Origin: Pleodorina starrii
Taxonomy: Eukaryota; Chlorophyta; Chlorophyceae; Chlamydomonadales; Volvocaceae
Assembly (NCBI GenBank): GCA_030267565.1
Contig: BRXU01000004.1
Coordinates: forward strand, 7,766,001 to 7,830,000
Direction: 5' to 3'
DNA length: 64,000 nucleotides
In this document: positions 33,655 through 44,115 of the stretch, one piece after another
Position numbering within the stretch: the first letter of the stretch is position 1
Layout: each line of letters begins with the position of its first letter
Translations under genes and position numbers: made by a program
Notes under the pieces: generated by a model
Database searches by the model: none
Seen by the model: the letters and a program-made list of their open reading frames with translations, nothing else
What the model was told of the DNA's origin: nothing

Positions 33655-36600
33655 GGGGGTGGGTTTCAATGTACGGGCAGTTGCCGGAAAAGACGGGTCA
33701 CAGCGGCGGCTTGTACGTGGTCTGGCAGCGTACCATCAGACACACGGCGATCCGATGGCCGCTAGAATCCGGATCCGGATCCGGATCCGGATCCGACGCA
33801 GCAGAGACCTCCCTCACCCGCCCCGCCGCCCGCCCGCCTGCATCCTCCCCTCCCCCACCCCTCCCTCGTAACCCAGACTGCAGGCATTGCTGCCCGAGGT
33901 CGTGGCACCTCCACAGCCGCAAGGGATGAAATCGTAGATAATAATATGACGCCGCTGGGAATCGATGCCAGGACCTCGGGCGCAGCTCCCCCGACACCGA
34001 CACCCACCTGCAGCAGCAGCTCGGGCTGGCTCCGCAGCAGCCCCGACGCCTCTGCCGCCGGTGCGGCGGCCGGGGGCAGCAGGCCCGCGGCAGCCTCCTG
34101 GGCAGCACCGCCGCCAGCGCCGCCGTCGGGCGGTGGCTGCAGCAGGCGCTTCAGCGCCTCCACCCTGCCCGCCAATTGCTCCGGGGGCAGCAGCAGCAGC
34201 CCGGGCTGGTCCGACAGCCGAGCGCGGACCTCCCGCCCCTCCAGCCCCAGAGCCGCCTCCAACGCCGCCAGGTGCGCCGCCACCTGCGCCCGGCTGTACC
34301 CGCACACCGTCTCGTCCTGTACGACAAGCCGCAGTACGGCGTCCATCGGGATGCCGCTGGCCGACGACAGCTGCAGCAGCTGGTCCAGCACTGGCAGTAC
34401 ATCGCCGCCGCCGCCGCCCTGAGAGCCGCCGCTGGCTCCGCCACCAGCGGCGGCGGCGGCGCCGGCGGGCGCCGGCGGCGCGTTGATGAGTACGGCAGGA
34501 TCCACGAGGATCATGTCCGCAACGTCGTCTTGGAACCTGCCGTACTGTCCCGCCAGCGCCTCGAATTTCGCCCGCAGTGTGTCGGCTCCGAAACCCAGCA
34601 CGCCGGGCTCCTGTGCGATGAGCTCCGCCAGAAAGTCGGGGGGCAGGCCGCACAGCTCGCCGAGCAGCTGGTAGCGCCGGGACAGCTGACGGGGCGACCT
34701 GGGAGGCGGGACAGGAGGGGAGGCGGGACAGGAGGGGAGCGGCGCAGCGGCGCAGCGAAGGGAGGGGAGTAAAGGGGGAAAATGAATAAAAAGATGAACC
34801 GCAGAGAGATCGCAGCGGTGCGACGGAGGCGAAAGTCGGAGAGCGGACCCGGGAGGGAGGGAGGGAGGGGGGCAATGAAGGCGAAACCACAGCGATGAAT
34901 GGGAGGCTGCAGCAGCGAGGGGACAGGGCAGAGAAGCAGGGAACGTAACCCAGCGCCCCCCTCCCCCCGCTCCCTCCGCTCCCCCCGCTCCGCCCCTCCG
35001 TCCCACCGCAGGCCCCCGCGGTGCGCCCCGCACCTCCTGAGCAGGTCGGGTCGCGCCGCCAGCAGCTCCCTGCTCCTCTTGGGCGGCAGTCCCAGCAGTC
35101 CCGGCAGCAGGTCCATCTTGGCAGCCAGACTGGCAGCCGACTGGAACAGCAGGTCGGGGCGGGAGGTCAGCATGGGGAGCAACTGCGGAGGGAAGGGGAG
35201 CGGAGGGAAGCGGAGCGGAGGAGAGGGGAGCGGAGGGGGGCGGGGTAAGGGCAATCAAAACAGGGAAAGAGGTGAGGTGAGGAGCGGAGCGGAGAGGGGA
35301 GGTAGGTAGGGCAGTTTGAAAAGGCAGGCGGCTGGCAAACTGACAGACGGAGCAGAACAGGGTGAGAGTGCGAAGGGAGTCGTTTGGATGTGGTTGCAGG
35401 GGGGGGGAATAGGGGGCCGGGCAGGCTGGCTGGCTGGCAAGCGAGCTTTACAGCGGGCGGATGGACGGACGGGAGGCCGGGGAGGGGCTCGCGGCCCAAC
35501 AGCTGTCTGCGGTCTGCGCTCTGCGGGTACCGTATCACGCAGCCGGCAGTGCCCTTCCTTCTCCCTGCCACTGCCCCTGATTGGGTGACTGCACTCGCCA
35601 GCCCTCGAACCCGGAACCTCGAGGAGCAAGGTACGAGACGACCTGCCCAGCCCGACCAGCCCTTTGGGTCCAATATGAGCGACAGGAAGATGCGCTCATC
35701 AACACATGCCATCCAGGACGACGTGGGAGGCGCCCCCCCTCTGCTCCCACCGCTCTCCAGCGCCCTCTCGGCCACACGCGGCCGGTGGCCACCTCGCACA
35801 CCCTGCGACCCCACCCAATCCCACCCTACCCCACCCCCCACACACCTTGATGCCTCGCGCCTTGCACACCGCCCCCAGCTCCAGCCCGGTGCGCCTCAGC
35901 CGCTCCGGAGGCACCAGCAGCAGCTCAGGTGTAGCCACCACCATCTGCCGGGCGAGCGCCTCCGCCTCCGCCCGCACGTCACCGGCACCGGCACTGCCAC
36001 CACCACCGCTGCTGCTGCACCTGCTGCTGCCGGACCGCGCAGCTCTGCCCTCCGATCCCGTCCGTCCATCAGGCCCCGCTGCCGGGCGCTGCTGCTGCTG
36101 CTGCTGCCTGAGGAGCGGCTGCATGCAGTCCGCCAGCGCTGCCAGTGCGGCCTGCAGCTGGTCGGGTCGGCGCAGCAGCAGCCTCCCGCACTTGCGGCTC
36201 ATGGCCACCAGGTGCTCCGCGGACAGGTTCAGAAGGGAGGACAGCAGCAGCAGACGGCTGCCGACTGAGGGAAGGGGTGAGGGGGGTGAGGGGTGACGGG
36301 TGAGGGGTGGGGGGTTAGGGAAGGGGTGAGGGGAAGGTAAGGCAGAGGGCCCTGTGGAAAACGCGAGTTGTGTGTGAGCGCCCTCGGATAGGGTTGAGCG
36401 GCCGCGGGTGCCTGCCCGGAGGATTGAAGTAGATAGCGGTGTGCGTTTGCACGTGGCCGTGCCGCCCGTGGGGCAGGCAGGGGCAGGCACCCCTCCAGCC
36501 CATGTAACACAGCCCGATCAGCCAAGCGGAGCCGACAAGACGCACCGGTCTTTGGGCTCCGGACGTTGAGCTCCCGCAGCAGCGAGCGCTTAGCCTCTGC

Positions 36601-37083
36601 GCGCCGTAGCAGCGCCACCAGGACCTCCGGGCTGGGTGGGACGCGTGGAGACGCGATTGTTCCTTGCGCGGTTCTGCTTCGGAACCGCCCCTTTGTCCTG
36701 ATTCTGCTTCTTCTGCTCCTGCGTAGTATGTCAGAATGGCTGCTGCTCGCAGCTGAGTTACTGCGGATGCGAGCGGCGTCGCCTTCATCGCCGGTGCTGT
36801 CGTCCAGGTCGAGGTCCAGCAGCTGGTTTTGTAGGCGGTCGCTGATCCGATTAAGCCGTCTTATTTGTTTTCGCTGGCTTTCAGCAATTCCTTGTGCCCA
36901 CCCGATGTCCTGATTCCGCTTGCTCGAACGCTCGTGACCGCTGCCGACCGATGAAGCCGAGGAGTTCGGCAAACCGGCCGCACAATGCACTAGAAGTCTT
37001 GAGCGACAACAAGAAGTCCGCAATCCACCCCATCTGCACTGTGCGCTCCAGCGCTGCAAGCAAGACGGAAGCACTTGCGGCAT
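32129..37083 (-). CDS. mTERF-domain protein (organelle transcription/RNA factor)
   Basis: mTERF proteins bind organelle nucleic acid through stacked helical repeats and affect transcription termination, splicing or ribosome assembly. Six exons: 36546-37083, 35846-36264, 35034-35182, 34008-34698, 33244-33589 and 32129-32979 (2994 nt, 997 aa), all GT-AG and in phase. The first ~45 residues (ATG 37083) are rich in Arg, Ser and Cys and nearly acid-free, as in a transit peptide. mTERF-type repeats are clear, e.g. LLPMLTSRPDLLFQSAASLA, YQLLGELCGLPPDFLAELIA followed by a QEPGVLGF turn, LSDQPGLLLLPPEQLAGRVE, and DDLERKFRALAASFGAFSSD followed by VVLADPSLIL. The leucine-rich helices plus a proline turn are the family signature. 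Gln, Pro and Gly runs interrupt the repeats, and the last ~250 residues are low complexity (acidic DSDSEDSGSDSEAEG, Gly runs, ending RRRRRLPQEQ). It is about twice the usual length. Which organelle it enters is not decided by the sequence. Confidence 0.85.
33606..33661. repeat. (GT)n followed by a long G run
   Basis: A GTGTGT tract followed by more than 20 consecutive G residues, in mTERF intron 4 (33590-34007). On the transcribed RNA of this minus-strand gene it is C-rich; the G-rich DNA strand could form a quadruplex. A hexamer run of GGATCC/CCGGAT at 33767-33799 lies nearby. Confidence 0.9.
35585..35680 (-). other. tRNA-like B-box segment, possible SINE remnant
   Basis: In mTERF intron 2, the minus strand contains GGTTCCGGGTTCGAGGGCTG, which fits an RNA polymerase III B box. 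No complete tRNA cloverleaf can be folded by eye. Could be a tRNA-derived SINE fragment or chance. Confidence 0.25.
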
Positions 37084-38459
37084 GATGAACCCCTTCCTCA
37101 GCCAGTAAGGTGACTAGTAAGGTGACTTGCTAGTGCAGTTCAGGATCCATATTATGAAAACGTTTTCTGGCCAGATTGCCGGCTTGGTCCTTGATCGCCA
37201 GTTGGAGGGTTTGTCAAGCTGCGTTACGCATCTACCCCAACACAACGCGTAACATCTAGTGATCACCGACAGCTTTGAAACAGCACTTCGCACTAAGGCG
37301 CTTGAAGTGCGTCGGCGAGAATCTATGTAACCACATACGGTAGTACGATAACCGAAAACCATCAGGCGGACCGCGAGTCCGCGACGGCGTGACGCTTAGT
37401 TGGCGAACAGGATCTTAGACAAAAGGTCCCCAAGGCGTTTACAGCAGCCTTGTCTGAGGTGTATGTCCAGCCCCGCCGATACCATTAGTGCCAACACGAA
37501 CTCCCGGACTCCCCCCGCCCCGCCGTTCCAAGCGAGCACGACGTTCCGCGCTGCCCGCATGACCACAGCCCCTGACCTTAGCCTGATCTTAGCCATCTCT
37601 GCACCGACGACACCCAAACATATTGGCAGTATATATAGCAGCTACGAGCTTACAAGACGAGCCCGGCATGTAAGCCTGACCCACTCCACCTATTTGAGCT
37701 GGGACAGTTCTGCCAAATACCTTCGTTCTTCACCCTCACTGCACACAGCACACCTTCTGTCCGGAAACAGCATTGAACAAGCACGCAGATGCGAGCAAGA
37801 GTACACCCTCACAGCTCAAGACACCCTTTGGCTGACCGACAATCCATCCTCGCCTGAACGTAGCTCCGTCCAGCCGATTGTTACTTCTCACTACCCGTCC
37901 TTTCTGCTTCATCCGTCCGGTTGCTTGGCCCGCACGAACACCCGCTTGCCCTTCCGTCACGAACCCCACATCGGCCCAACCGCTGCTGACGTCCTTCGGT
38001 TCGGCCTGCAAAGATGGGTTGGAGGCACACCGGAATCAGCGGACAGGCGCAACGTGATTGAACCAAGGCAATCAAACACACATGTGCACAAGGCTGGCCT
38101 CGCAGCTACACCCTGCTCGCCGAGCGCAACCCCAGGCTTCGCCCCAGCCAGCAAAAGCTAGAGACAAACCGACACCCGGCCCATCAGGTCCCGCGCTCGC
38201 TCCCTTGAGCTCGCCCCCCCGCGAACACGACCCGAGTCAGCGGCACGCACCCACCTGCAACGGGAAGCGCACGGCGGGGGACTTCCGCCGGCACACGGTA
38301 CACGGTACGAAGGGCGCAGCAATCCGCCTTGCGCGCAGCGGCTCTGACTGGCCAGATGACTGGCTTCGCAGGCAGCGCGCGTGCGGCACGGCGTGGTGTC
38401 CGCCGCCAGCGCTGCCGCAAACACTCACACGCACACGCGGTACCCGCAGGTCCAGTACA
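37084..38459. other. Spacer: mTERF promoter and ATP23 3' region
   Basis: About 1.4 kb between two minus-strand genes. The right part should be the ATP23 3' untranslated region, with TTACA (minus-strand TGTAA) at about 37649 and 37437. A TATATATA motif lies at about 37630. A plus-strand open frame at 37400-38161 lacks an ATG start and any recognisable domain. Confidence 0.4.
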
Positions 38460-40341
38460 TCACGGTGGTGTCGCAACGGCCTCCGAAGCGTCCAGCGGCG
38501 CCGTGTCCGCCAGGCAGGCCGGCATCATCTCCGCCACCACCGCCGCCGCCTCGTCCCGAGTGCCGCATGCGGGGTTCATGGCCACGCTCAGCGCCGCCCG
38601 CCGGGCCACGCAGGCGCGCTGCTGGGCCGCCCAGCCGAGCGGCAGCAGCGGCAGGTTGCCCCGCAGCAGCTCCTGCAGCAGACTGCAGTCGCCGCTCAGG
38701 TTGGCGGCACGGATCTGCGGGCGGGCGGGCGGGCGGGCGCGGTGTGGCCTCAGTTGACAAGCACGCGCGTGTGCTTGCTGGTTAGGTTAGGCTGTGATGG
38801 TCGTAACTTGGGTTGGTAATAGGCTCGCCATCTTCTCACCTCCGGCGCAGACCCTAAAACCCTGAGGCCCCCTTCGCCCCTTGTAACGGTTACTACAACT
38901 AAAGCTGTCTGACGCGTGTGCCAGGCCCGCCCGCCCGCCTGCGTGAGCTGGCAGCGAAAGCACCGCCCGCCTGCGCTCTCGGCCCGCCTCACCTCGGTGC
39001 AAGCGTGCTGCCGGCAGTCGCTCCAGTCCAGGCCGCCCGAGCGAGGCGAGCCGCTGCCGCCGCCACCGCAATCCACACCGCCACCACTGCCGCTGCAATG
39101 GCTGCTGTCCTCGCTGCTGCCGCTGCTCCGTGCTGTGGGTGCTGCACTTGCCGCGGCGTCGCTGGCCCCGCTTGTCAAGGCGGCCCCGCCCCCGCCGTCG
39201 CCGTCGTCACCAGGGCTGGTGCTGGCGCCACTGCCAGAGGGCTCTGCACCGGCGCCGACCCGGCCCCCGTAGCGGCAGTGGTCGTATGCGTGTATGAGCT
39301 CGTGCGCCAAGGCGTTCAGGACCTCCCGCCGCGTGTGCAGCCGGTTGTGGCACAGGATGACCTTGGGCGTGGTGCATCACGGGGAGGTGGGGTGGGTGGC
39401 GTGACGTGACGTGATGTGCTGTGTCGGCGACGAGGCGGTGATCAGCTGGTACAGCAGGGCAGCGGGACGACGCCCGCGTGGTTGTGCGTGGGTTGTGGGT
39501 GGGTGGACGATCTCGAGACTACAGCTGAGCTGCCGGTCGGGACAGGTTTGGCACAGGACCGAACTGTTGGCAGCTGGTGCCGAGGTCCGGCCGTTTCGTT
39601 TCTGCAGCACGGTTGCACCTGCAGCATTACCGGTATCTGTCCGGAGCTCTGGCTGCGGACGCACGCAGTCGCAGCGGTTATGTGGGTCCGGGAAGACGGA
39701 TCGGAGGATCCCCCGTATCCGCCGCAGCTGGATCCGCCCCGCGCTGTCTCCCGCCGCCCTTGCGGCGAGGCCCTTGCCCAGCGCCCGCCGGCCTTACCCC
39801 GTGCTCCGGCGCGAATCCGCCGCCCACTGCCGCACTACAGCGCAGAACGTGGAAAAAGCCACGGTCTACCGGGCAGCCGGCCTGGTGGGAGTCCACGGCG
39901 GGACAGCGAAGAGGGTCCATGTCACAGGTTTCTCCGTTGCTGGCCAATAGTTTTGGTTTTGGTTTTTCCTGCCAGCTTGCCGCTCATAGCCCTTGCATTT
40001 GAACAGCCCGAAAAGGGTGTCGGCGTTTTGTCACTTCCGCACACGGAAGATGCCGACGCGAGCGCGCAGCAGGCGAGTATGCAAGCCGTCTTGGTGGGAG
40101 GGCCCTCGAGGTGCTCGATGGGGGGCCCCGGGCGCCGAGGCGACGGCTCAAAGGCGCGCGGGGGCTAAGTGCGGTACTAGGTGCACGGAGCGTGGATCGT
40201 TGTCCCGTTCCGCACCTCCGCCATCGCATGAAGGAGCTTGCGCACGGGCCCGGCTGTCGCCAGGCCGTGGTCGACCGCGTCGGCGACATCCGCTCGGGTG
40301 AGGGTGTCGAGGGCAACTGGTTCCTGCCCTGACTGTAACAT
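38460..40341 (-). CDS. ATP23: Mitochondrial inner-membrane metallopeptidase/assembly factor ATP23
   Basis: ATP23 works in the mitochondrial intermembrane space; in yeast it processes Atp6 and helps assemble the ATP synthase. Four exons: 40216-40341, 39798-39881, 38993-39361 and 38460-38714 (834 nt, 277 aa). Exon 1 (ATG 40341) encodes TRADVADAVDHGLATAGPVR and LLHAMAE, matching the family's N-terminal helix. Exon 2 gives AGCPVDRGFFHVLRCSAAVG and GGFAPEHG. Exon 3 starts VILCHNRLHTRREVLNALAH and contains the zinc motif HELIH (residues 90-94) followed by AYDHCR. It resumes with LDWSDCRQHACTE. Exon 4 gives IRAANLSGDCSLLQELLRG and a Cys-rich tail ending in DTAPLDA. Catalytic residues and the conserved cysteines are present. 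A Gly/Ser/Ala-rich insert of about 75 residues separates the zinc motif from the DW..C..HAC.E segment, which explains the extra length. The intron 2 acceptor is CCAAG, less usual than CAG. Exon 1 lies in a duplicated block. Confidence 0.88.
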
Positions 40342-40956
40342 AACGTCAGAATATATATTATCGCTGAAGCTACCCGGCTGAGCCTGCGCGCACTATGTCG
40401 CTGCCACGACCCTGCAAGGGAAAATCCCCTGGGAAAATCTTACCCTAGATTTTCCCAGCAAACCTCGTCGTTAATAATTTATGGTCTGCGATGCACATTA
40501 AAATCAGGGTCGAGCATGTTTCTTCCTCCCTTAAAATGCGGGCTAACAGCTGTGCACCCGTACACCGTTGTTTATGTGCTTATGCCTTTGAGGCTCCTTG
40601 TATAATCCTGAGCCAGGGCGTCTGTGTTCATGTGTCGCTGATGCGAACTTGAAACGGACAAACGGTCACTGAAGGACCGCGGATGCCGTACACCAGGAAG
40701 CGAAAGATGCAGATATTGCCGTGGAGTTACTGGGGAGATTTACCAGTTGGTAAATCTCCCCAAAAACTTTGTCATTCTGTTAATTTTGTAGATGCCGCGC
40801 GGCGGCTGCCGGAACGTGACTCACCTGCTCATTGGGCCGCCGTCGACCGTGCGGTGCCTCCAGCTCGCCGCATTCCATTCCCGGCTCCATCCGCCGTGCG
40901 TCGTAATAGGATTACAGCAGCAGCGGCTGCATCCTCGGTTGCAGCGGGGGACGGCC
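40078..40956. repeat. Segmental duplication, copy 1 (ATP23 exon 1 to GNAT leader)
   Basis: This block is repeated in direct orientation at 42758-44280. Copy 1 contains the ATP23 first intron start, exon 1, the divergent intergenic DNA and the 55-codon acid-free leader of the GNAT gene. Similarity by eye is about 90 percent in the aligned parts. Copy 2 has about 540 bp extra after the position equal to 40700 and about 130 bp extra before the leader; copy 1 has about 30 bp more inside ATP23 exon 1. Confidence 0.85.
40342..40791. promoter_or_regulatory. Divergent promoter region, ATP23 / GNAT
   Basis: A 450-bp spacer between divergent start codons. It has an AT-rich patch (GAATATATATTA at 40350-40361) next to the ATP23 start. 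A perfect inverted pair, GGGGAGATTTACCA / TGGTAAATCTCCCC, at 40733-40760 could form a hairpin in the GNAT leader RNA. The spacer is present in both duplicate copies, but the right half of the hairpin is lost in copy 2. Confidence 0.45.
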
Positions 40957-41730
40957 TCAAAGTGCCTTGCTTACCCTCTGCAGGGGATGACTCGGCCTGT
41001 CTACACGTATCTTCCGGGCGCGGAGGTTACAGAACAGCAAATCAAGGACTGTGCTAGGTTTTTTTCTGAGCACTATGGAGTTTGGGGAGAGCAGCCTGGT
41101 TCTTCATCAAATCCAAAGCCTGGTTCGCGGGTCCGTCTGTCGGCGGAGCGGCTCAGAGCGCAATGCCTGTTCAACACGGAAACATGCGACCTGGTAGTTG
41201 CGAAGATTGGCAACGAGCTCATCGGCCACGTCTTCGTGACCAAGTTCGAGTACCCGGGCCATGGGTCCGTCAGCTGGATTACCCAGCTCGTCGTGAGTGC
41301 ATCTCACCGCAGCCACGGCATCGGCTCGAGACTATGTCGCATCGCGTGGTCATCTTGCACGAACGACTTCGCCTATGGACTGGTCACCTCTCACCCGCAC
41401 GCTGTAAGGGCGCTTGAGTGCGCTACCGAGCGGCTGTGCGACCTCGACGCAATTACGGAGCATGCTGCTGGGCTCATTGAAGCAAGCGGCATACCTTACA
41501 TGCGGAACCGCCGGGTGGTTCAGCACACGGTCGACACGCAGTTCTACGTCGACCACACGGAGGTGAACCAGCTGATCAAAAAGCAGGTCAACTGGACGCT
41601 GGGGGAGCTTGCTGAAGGGCACGAGTTTTTCGCCTTCACTTTCAAGTCGTCTCCCCGTCGACGGGGTAGCGGGTCTGGTTCGCTCACTGGCAGCCCACCC
41701 AAACACACAAAGGTGTCGTCTCAGGAGTGA
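40792..41730 (+). CDS. GNAT-family N-acetyltransferase
   Basis: A single-exon gene in an intron-rich genome. From the ATG at 40792 it encodes 312 aa; from the ATG at 40987, 247 aa. The GNAT fold is indicated by TETCDLVVAKIGNELIGHVF (strands 2-4) and ITQLVVSASHRSHGIGSRLC, whose RSHGIG matches the acetyl-CoA pyrophosphate loop (Q/RxxGxG/A). A long C-terminal region (YGLVTSHPHAVRALECATER, TQFYVDHTEVNQLIKKQ, GELAEGHEFFAFTF) resembles a family I associate mainly with fungi and bacteria, but this is from memory. The acyl acceptor is unknown. The first 65 residues contain no Asp or Glu and several Arg, as in an organelle transit peptide; alternatively this part is 5' untranslated. TGTAA at 41926-41930 gives a short 3' untranslated region. 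The lack of introns and the duplicated 5' flank suggest recent arrival. Confidence 0.75.
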   Translation: MPRGGCRNVTHLLIGPPSTVRCLQLAAFHSRLHPPCVVIGLQQQRLHPRLQRGTASKCLAYPLQGMTRPVYTYLPGAEVTEQQIKDCARFFSEHYGVWGEQPGSSSNPKPGSRVRLSAERLRAQCLFNTETCDLVVAKIGNELIGHVFVTKFEYPGHGSVSWITQLVVSASHRSHGIGSRLCRIAWSSCTNDFAYGLVTSHPHAVRALECATERLCDLDAITEHAAGLIEASGIPYMRNRRVVQHTVDTQFYVDHTEVNQLIKKQVNWTLGELAEGHEFFAFTFKSSPRRRGSGSGSLTGSPPKHTKVSSQE

Positions 41731-42757
41731 CAAAGATTGAACGATTTGCTTGACGCGGGTGGCCACCCCTACATGCCCCCTCAGAGCTGTGCCGCCCCCT
41801 GGTGAACGCCTGGCCCGGCAGCCGGACCGGACCCGGCTCCATGTTCACGCTGGTGATAACTTAAGGCGCGTCTGTGCAGGCATTCTTGGTACGCTCGAGT
41901 GCTGTATGTGAAGACTTTGCACGGGTGTAACATTTCGGGGCAAGCAGACTGGCGGCTGGCGGGAGCTGACTGCGAGGTGGTGTTCACATGGCTTTGGGTC
42001 AGCAGCTTCAGGACAACCATTCTGCAGGGGCTGGCGTTTTGCTAGTGGGACCACTATAGTCAACGGCCCTGGTGCAGTGGCGTCATGACCGGATGCTGTC
42101 AGTTGTACGGGGCCGCTTTGCCAGGTTGCGGAGCCCTGTGTAGTGCGAGATATTCCTGTCTGGACCGCTCGGCTTTGGCCACCTTTCTGTGAGCAAATGG
42201 GAGGGCAGCACCAGGTACGTTGTCTTGTGTCTTGTCTGGATTACGCCTTGCGTTCCTTGCTTTCGTTGATATTTCAGACTGCATGGCGGGCCAGTGACGG
42301 CCGGTGAGATCTCCAGCCAGGCTTGTCATCGGATAATGAGGCTTTTTCTTGTGTGCCAGCAGGCCTGCTGAGGGCTCCGAACTTCCCTTACGTCGAATAA
42401 CGTGTGGGTGCGGGTGCACTGAACGCGAGGTGTTGCACGGCCAGCTGGCGTTGCCGTCCAGCCCGTCGGATAAGTCCCTCTGGCTGTTAGGGCCTTTCGT
42501 CATGGGCCCTGGGTTGCCGTGTCCCGCCCTGCATTACCAAGCGACCAGGGTCGCTATTGGACCCAGAAAAGCTCAGGCTGGGGTGTGAACTGTTTGAGCC
42601 CGGCGGCTGTGGGTTGGCTGCGCTGGCTTTCTGCCGCGTGTGCCTTGCTTGTTGAGCTTCGCCGTGCTACGCTGCATCATAGAGTAAGAGTTCCTGTGAC
42701 CCCCTAGGGCAGGCTACAGCGGCGGAGGGGAGGGCGCGGAAGCAAGTGCGGGCCGTA
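41731..42757. other. Intergenic, GNAT 3' side
   Basis: About 1 kb with a TGTAA at 41926 that probably ends the GNAT transcript. The rest shows no convincing coding signal; GC is lower than in exons. Confidence 0.4.
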
Positions 42758-42892
42758 GTATGCAAGCCGTCTTGGAGGGAGGGAGGGCCCTCGAGGTGCG
42801 CAATGGGGGGCCCCGGGCGCCGAGGCGACAGATCAAAGGCGCGTGGGGACTAAGTGCGGTACTTGGTGAACGGAGTGTGGATCGTTGTCCCG

Positions 42893-42995
42893 TTCCGCAC
42901 CTGAGCTTGCTTGCCAGGCCGTGCTCGACCGCGTCGGCGACATCCGCTCTGGTGAGGGTGTCGAGGGCGACTGGTTCCTGCCCTGACTGTAACAT
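42893..42995 (-). pseudogene. Truncated copy of ATP23 exon 1
   Basis: ATG at 42995 opens MLQSGQEPVALDTLTRADVA as in the intact gene, with one conservative change (DHGLA to EHGLA). Then a deletion removes the second half of the helix and the splice donor, and the frame runs into unrelated codons. No downstream ATP23 exons follow, so this is a non-functional fragment. Confidence 0.75.
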
Positions 42996-43519
42996 AACAT
43001 CAGAATGTATATTATCACAGAAGCTACCCGGCTGAGCCCGCGCGCACTATGTCGCTGCCACGACCCTGCAAGGGGAAATCTTACCCAAGATTTGGCCAGC
43101 AATGCTCGTCGCTAATAATTTACGGTCTGCAATGCACGTTAAGCTCAGGGTCGAGCATGTTTCTTCCTCCTTTAAAATGCAGGCTAACAGCTGTGCACCC
43201 GTACACCGTTGTTTACGTCCTTATGCCCTTAAGGCTCCTTGTATAATTCTGAGCCAGGGCGGCTGTGTTCATGTGTCGCTGATGCGAACTTGAAACGGTC
43301 ACTGAAGGACCGCGGGTGCCGTACACCATGGTAACCAGGAAGCGAATTAAGCAGAAAGCAAATTGAAGCCTGCCGGTACATAACGCTGGCCCCAATTGTT
43401 CGTATGCCAAGCTGCTTGTAGCTGACCGTGCACTTCTTGGTTTGACAGAGCCCTACTCTAGAATCTGACCCGCGCAGCTGGTAAAGACAGGATACACCAC
43501 TCTTGACATACTAGCTGCT

Positions 43520-43975
43520 TTGCATTCGCGTTTGAGGTCAAAGGCGTTGTCAGTTTGCGGACGGTTTTTGTTCACCGCAACTCGCGGCTCAGCACCACAA
43601 ACAGCGCGTCTTTCGAGGATTCGCGCCCCGCTAGCGCATGGCATCAGGCTCACTTCTACGAGGCCCTATAACGACAGGGCTACAAGATCTGCGTTGCCGC
43701 ACGCCGCGGTAAGGGACGTGCTGCGTCGAGCCACGCCACAGGCGCGCAAGTTTACGCCCGCCTATGCCTTCCTTCACGATGCAGATGCAAATTACCACTG
43801 CTTAAGCCAGCTGTCGTTGGCGGCGTTGCACGGCCTTGCGCCTCAGCTGTTTCAGGTACAAATCTTTGTGCGGTGCGGAGTTTGCGAAGGAAAAGAAGAT
43901 GCAGATGTTGCCGTGGAATTGCTGGGGAGATTTGCCAACTGGCAGGCCGCAAAAAGTTTGTCATTCTGTTAATTT
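43520..43975 (+). other. Coding-like fragment, inserted part of duplicate copy 2
   Basis: An open frame of 150 codons without an ATG start. The end (EDADVAVELLGRFANW) matches a short frame at 40705-40753 in copy 1 (KDADIAVELLGRFTSW). The differences are largely synonymous or conservative, which hints at past coding selection. A gtacaa donor-like site follows LHGLAPQLFQ. Product unknown; it may be a relic exon. Confidence 0.3.
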
Positions 43976-44115
43976 GGGCAAAGCTGCGTGACGCGGTGGT
44001 TCGGGGCAACCGTCGCGACCGCGGGTTAGCTAGCTTCGAGCCGTGGCCTCTGCGTCGCGAACAGGCCTCCAACGTTTGAACATCTTTGGCCTCTGGTGTC
44101 TGTCGCCCTTTATAG

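Noticed and set aside
37400..38161. 253-codon plus-strand frame
   Set aside because: It has no ATG at the start, lies antisense to the ATP23 3' region, and shows no domain.
40078..43350. Direct repeats read as LTRs of a retrotransposon
   Set aside because: The repeats contain ATP23 exon 1 and a gene leader. No polymerase or integrase frame lies between them, and I see no TG...CA ends.
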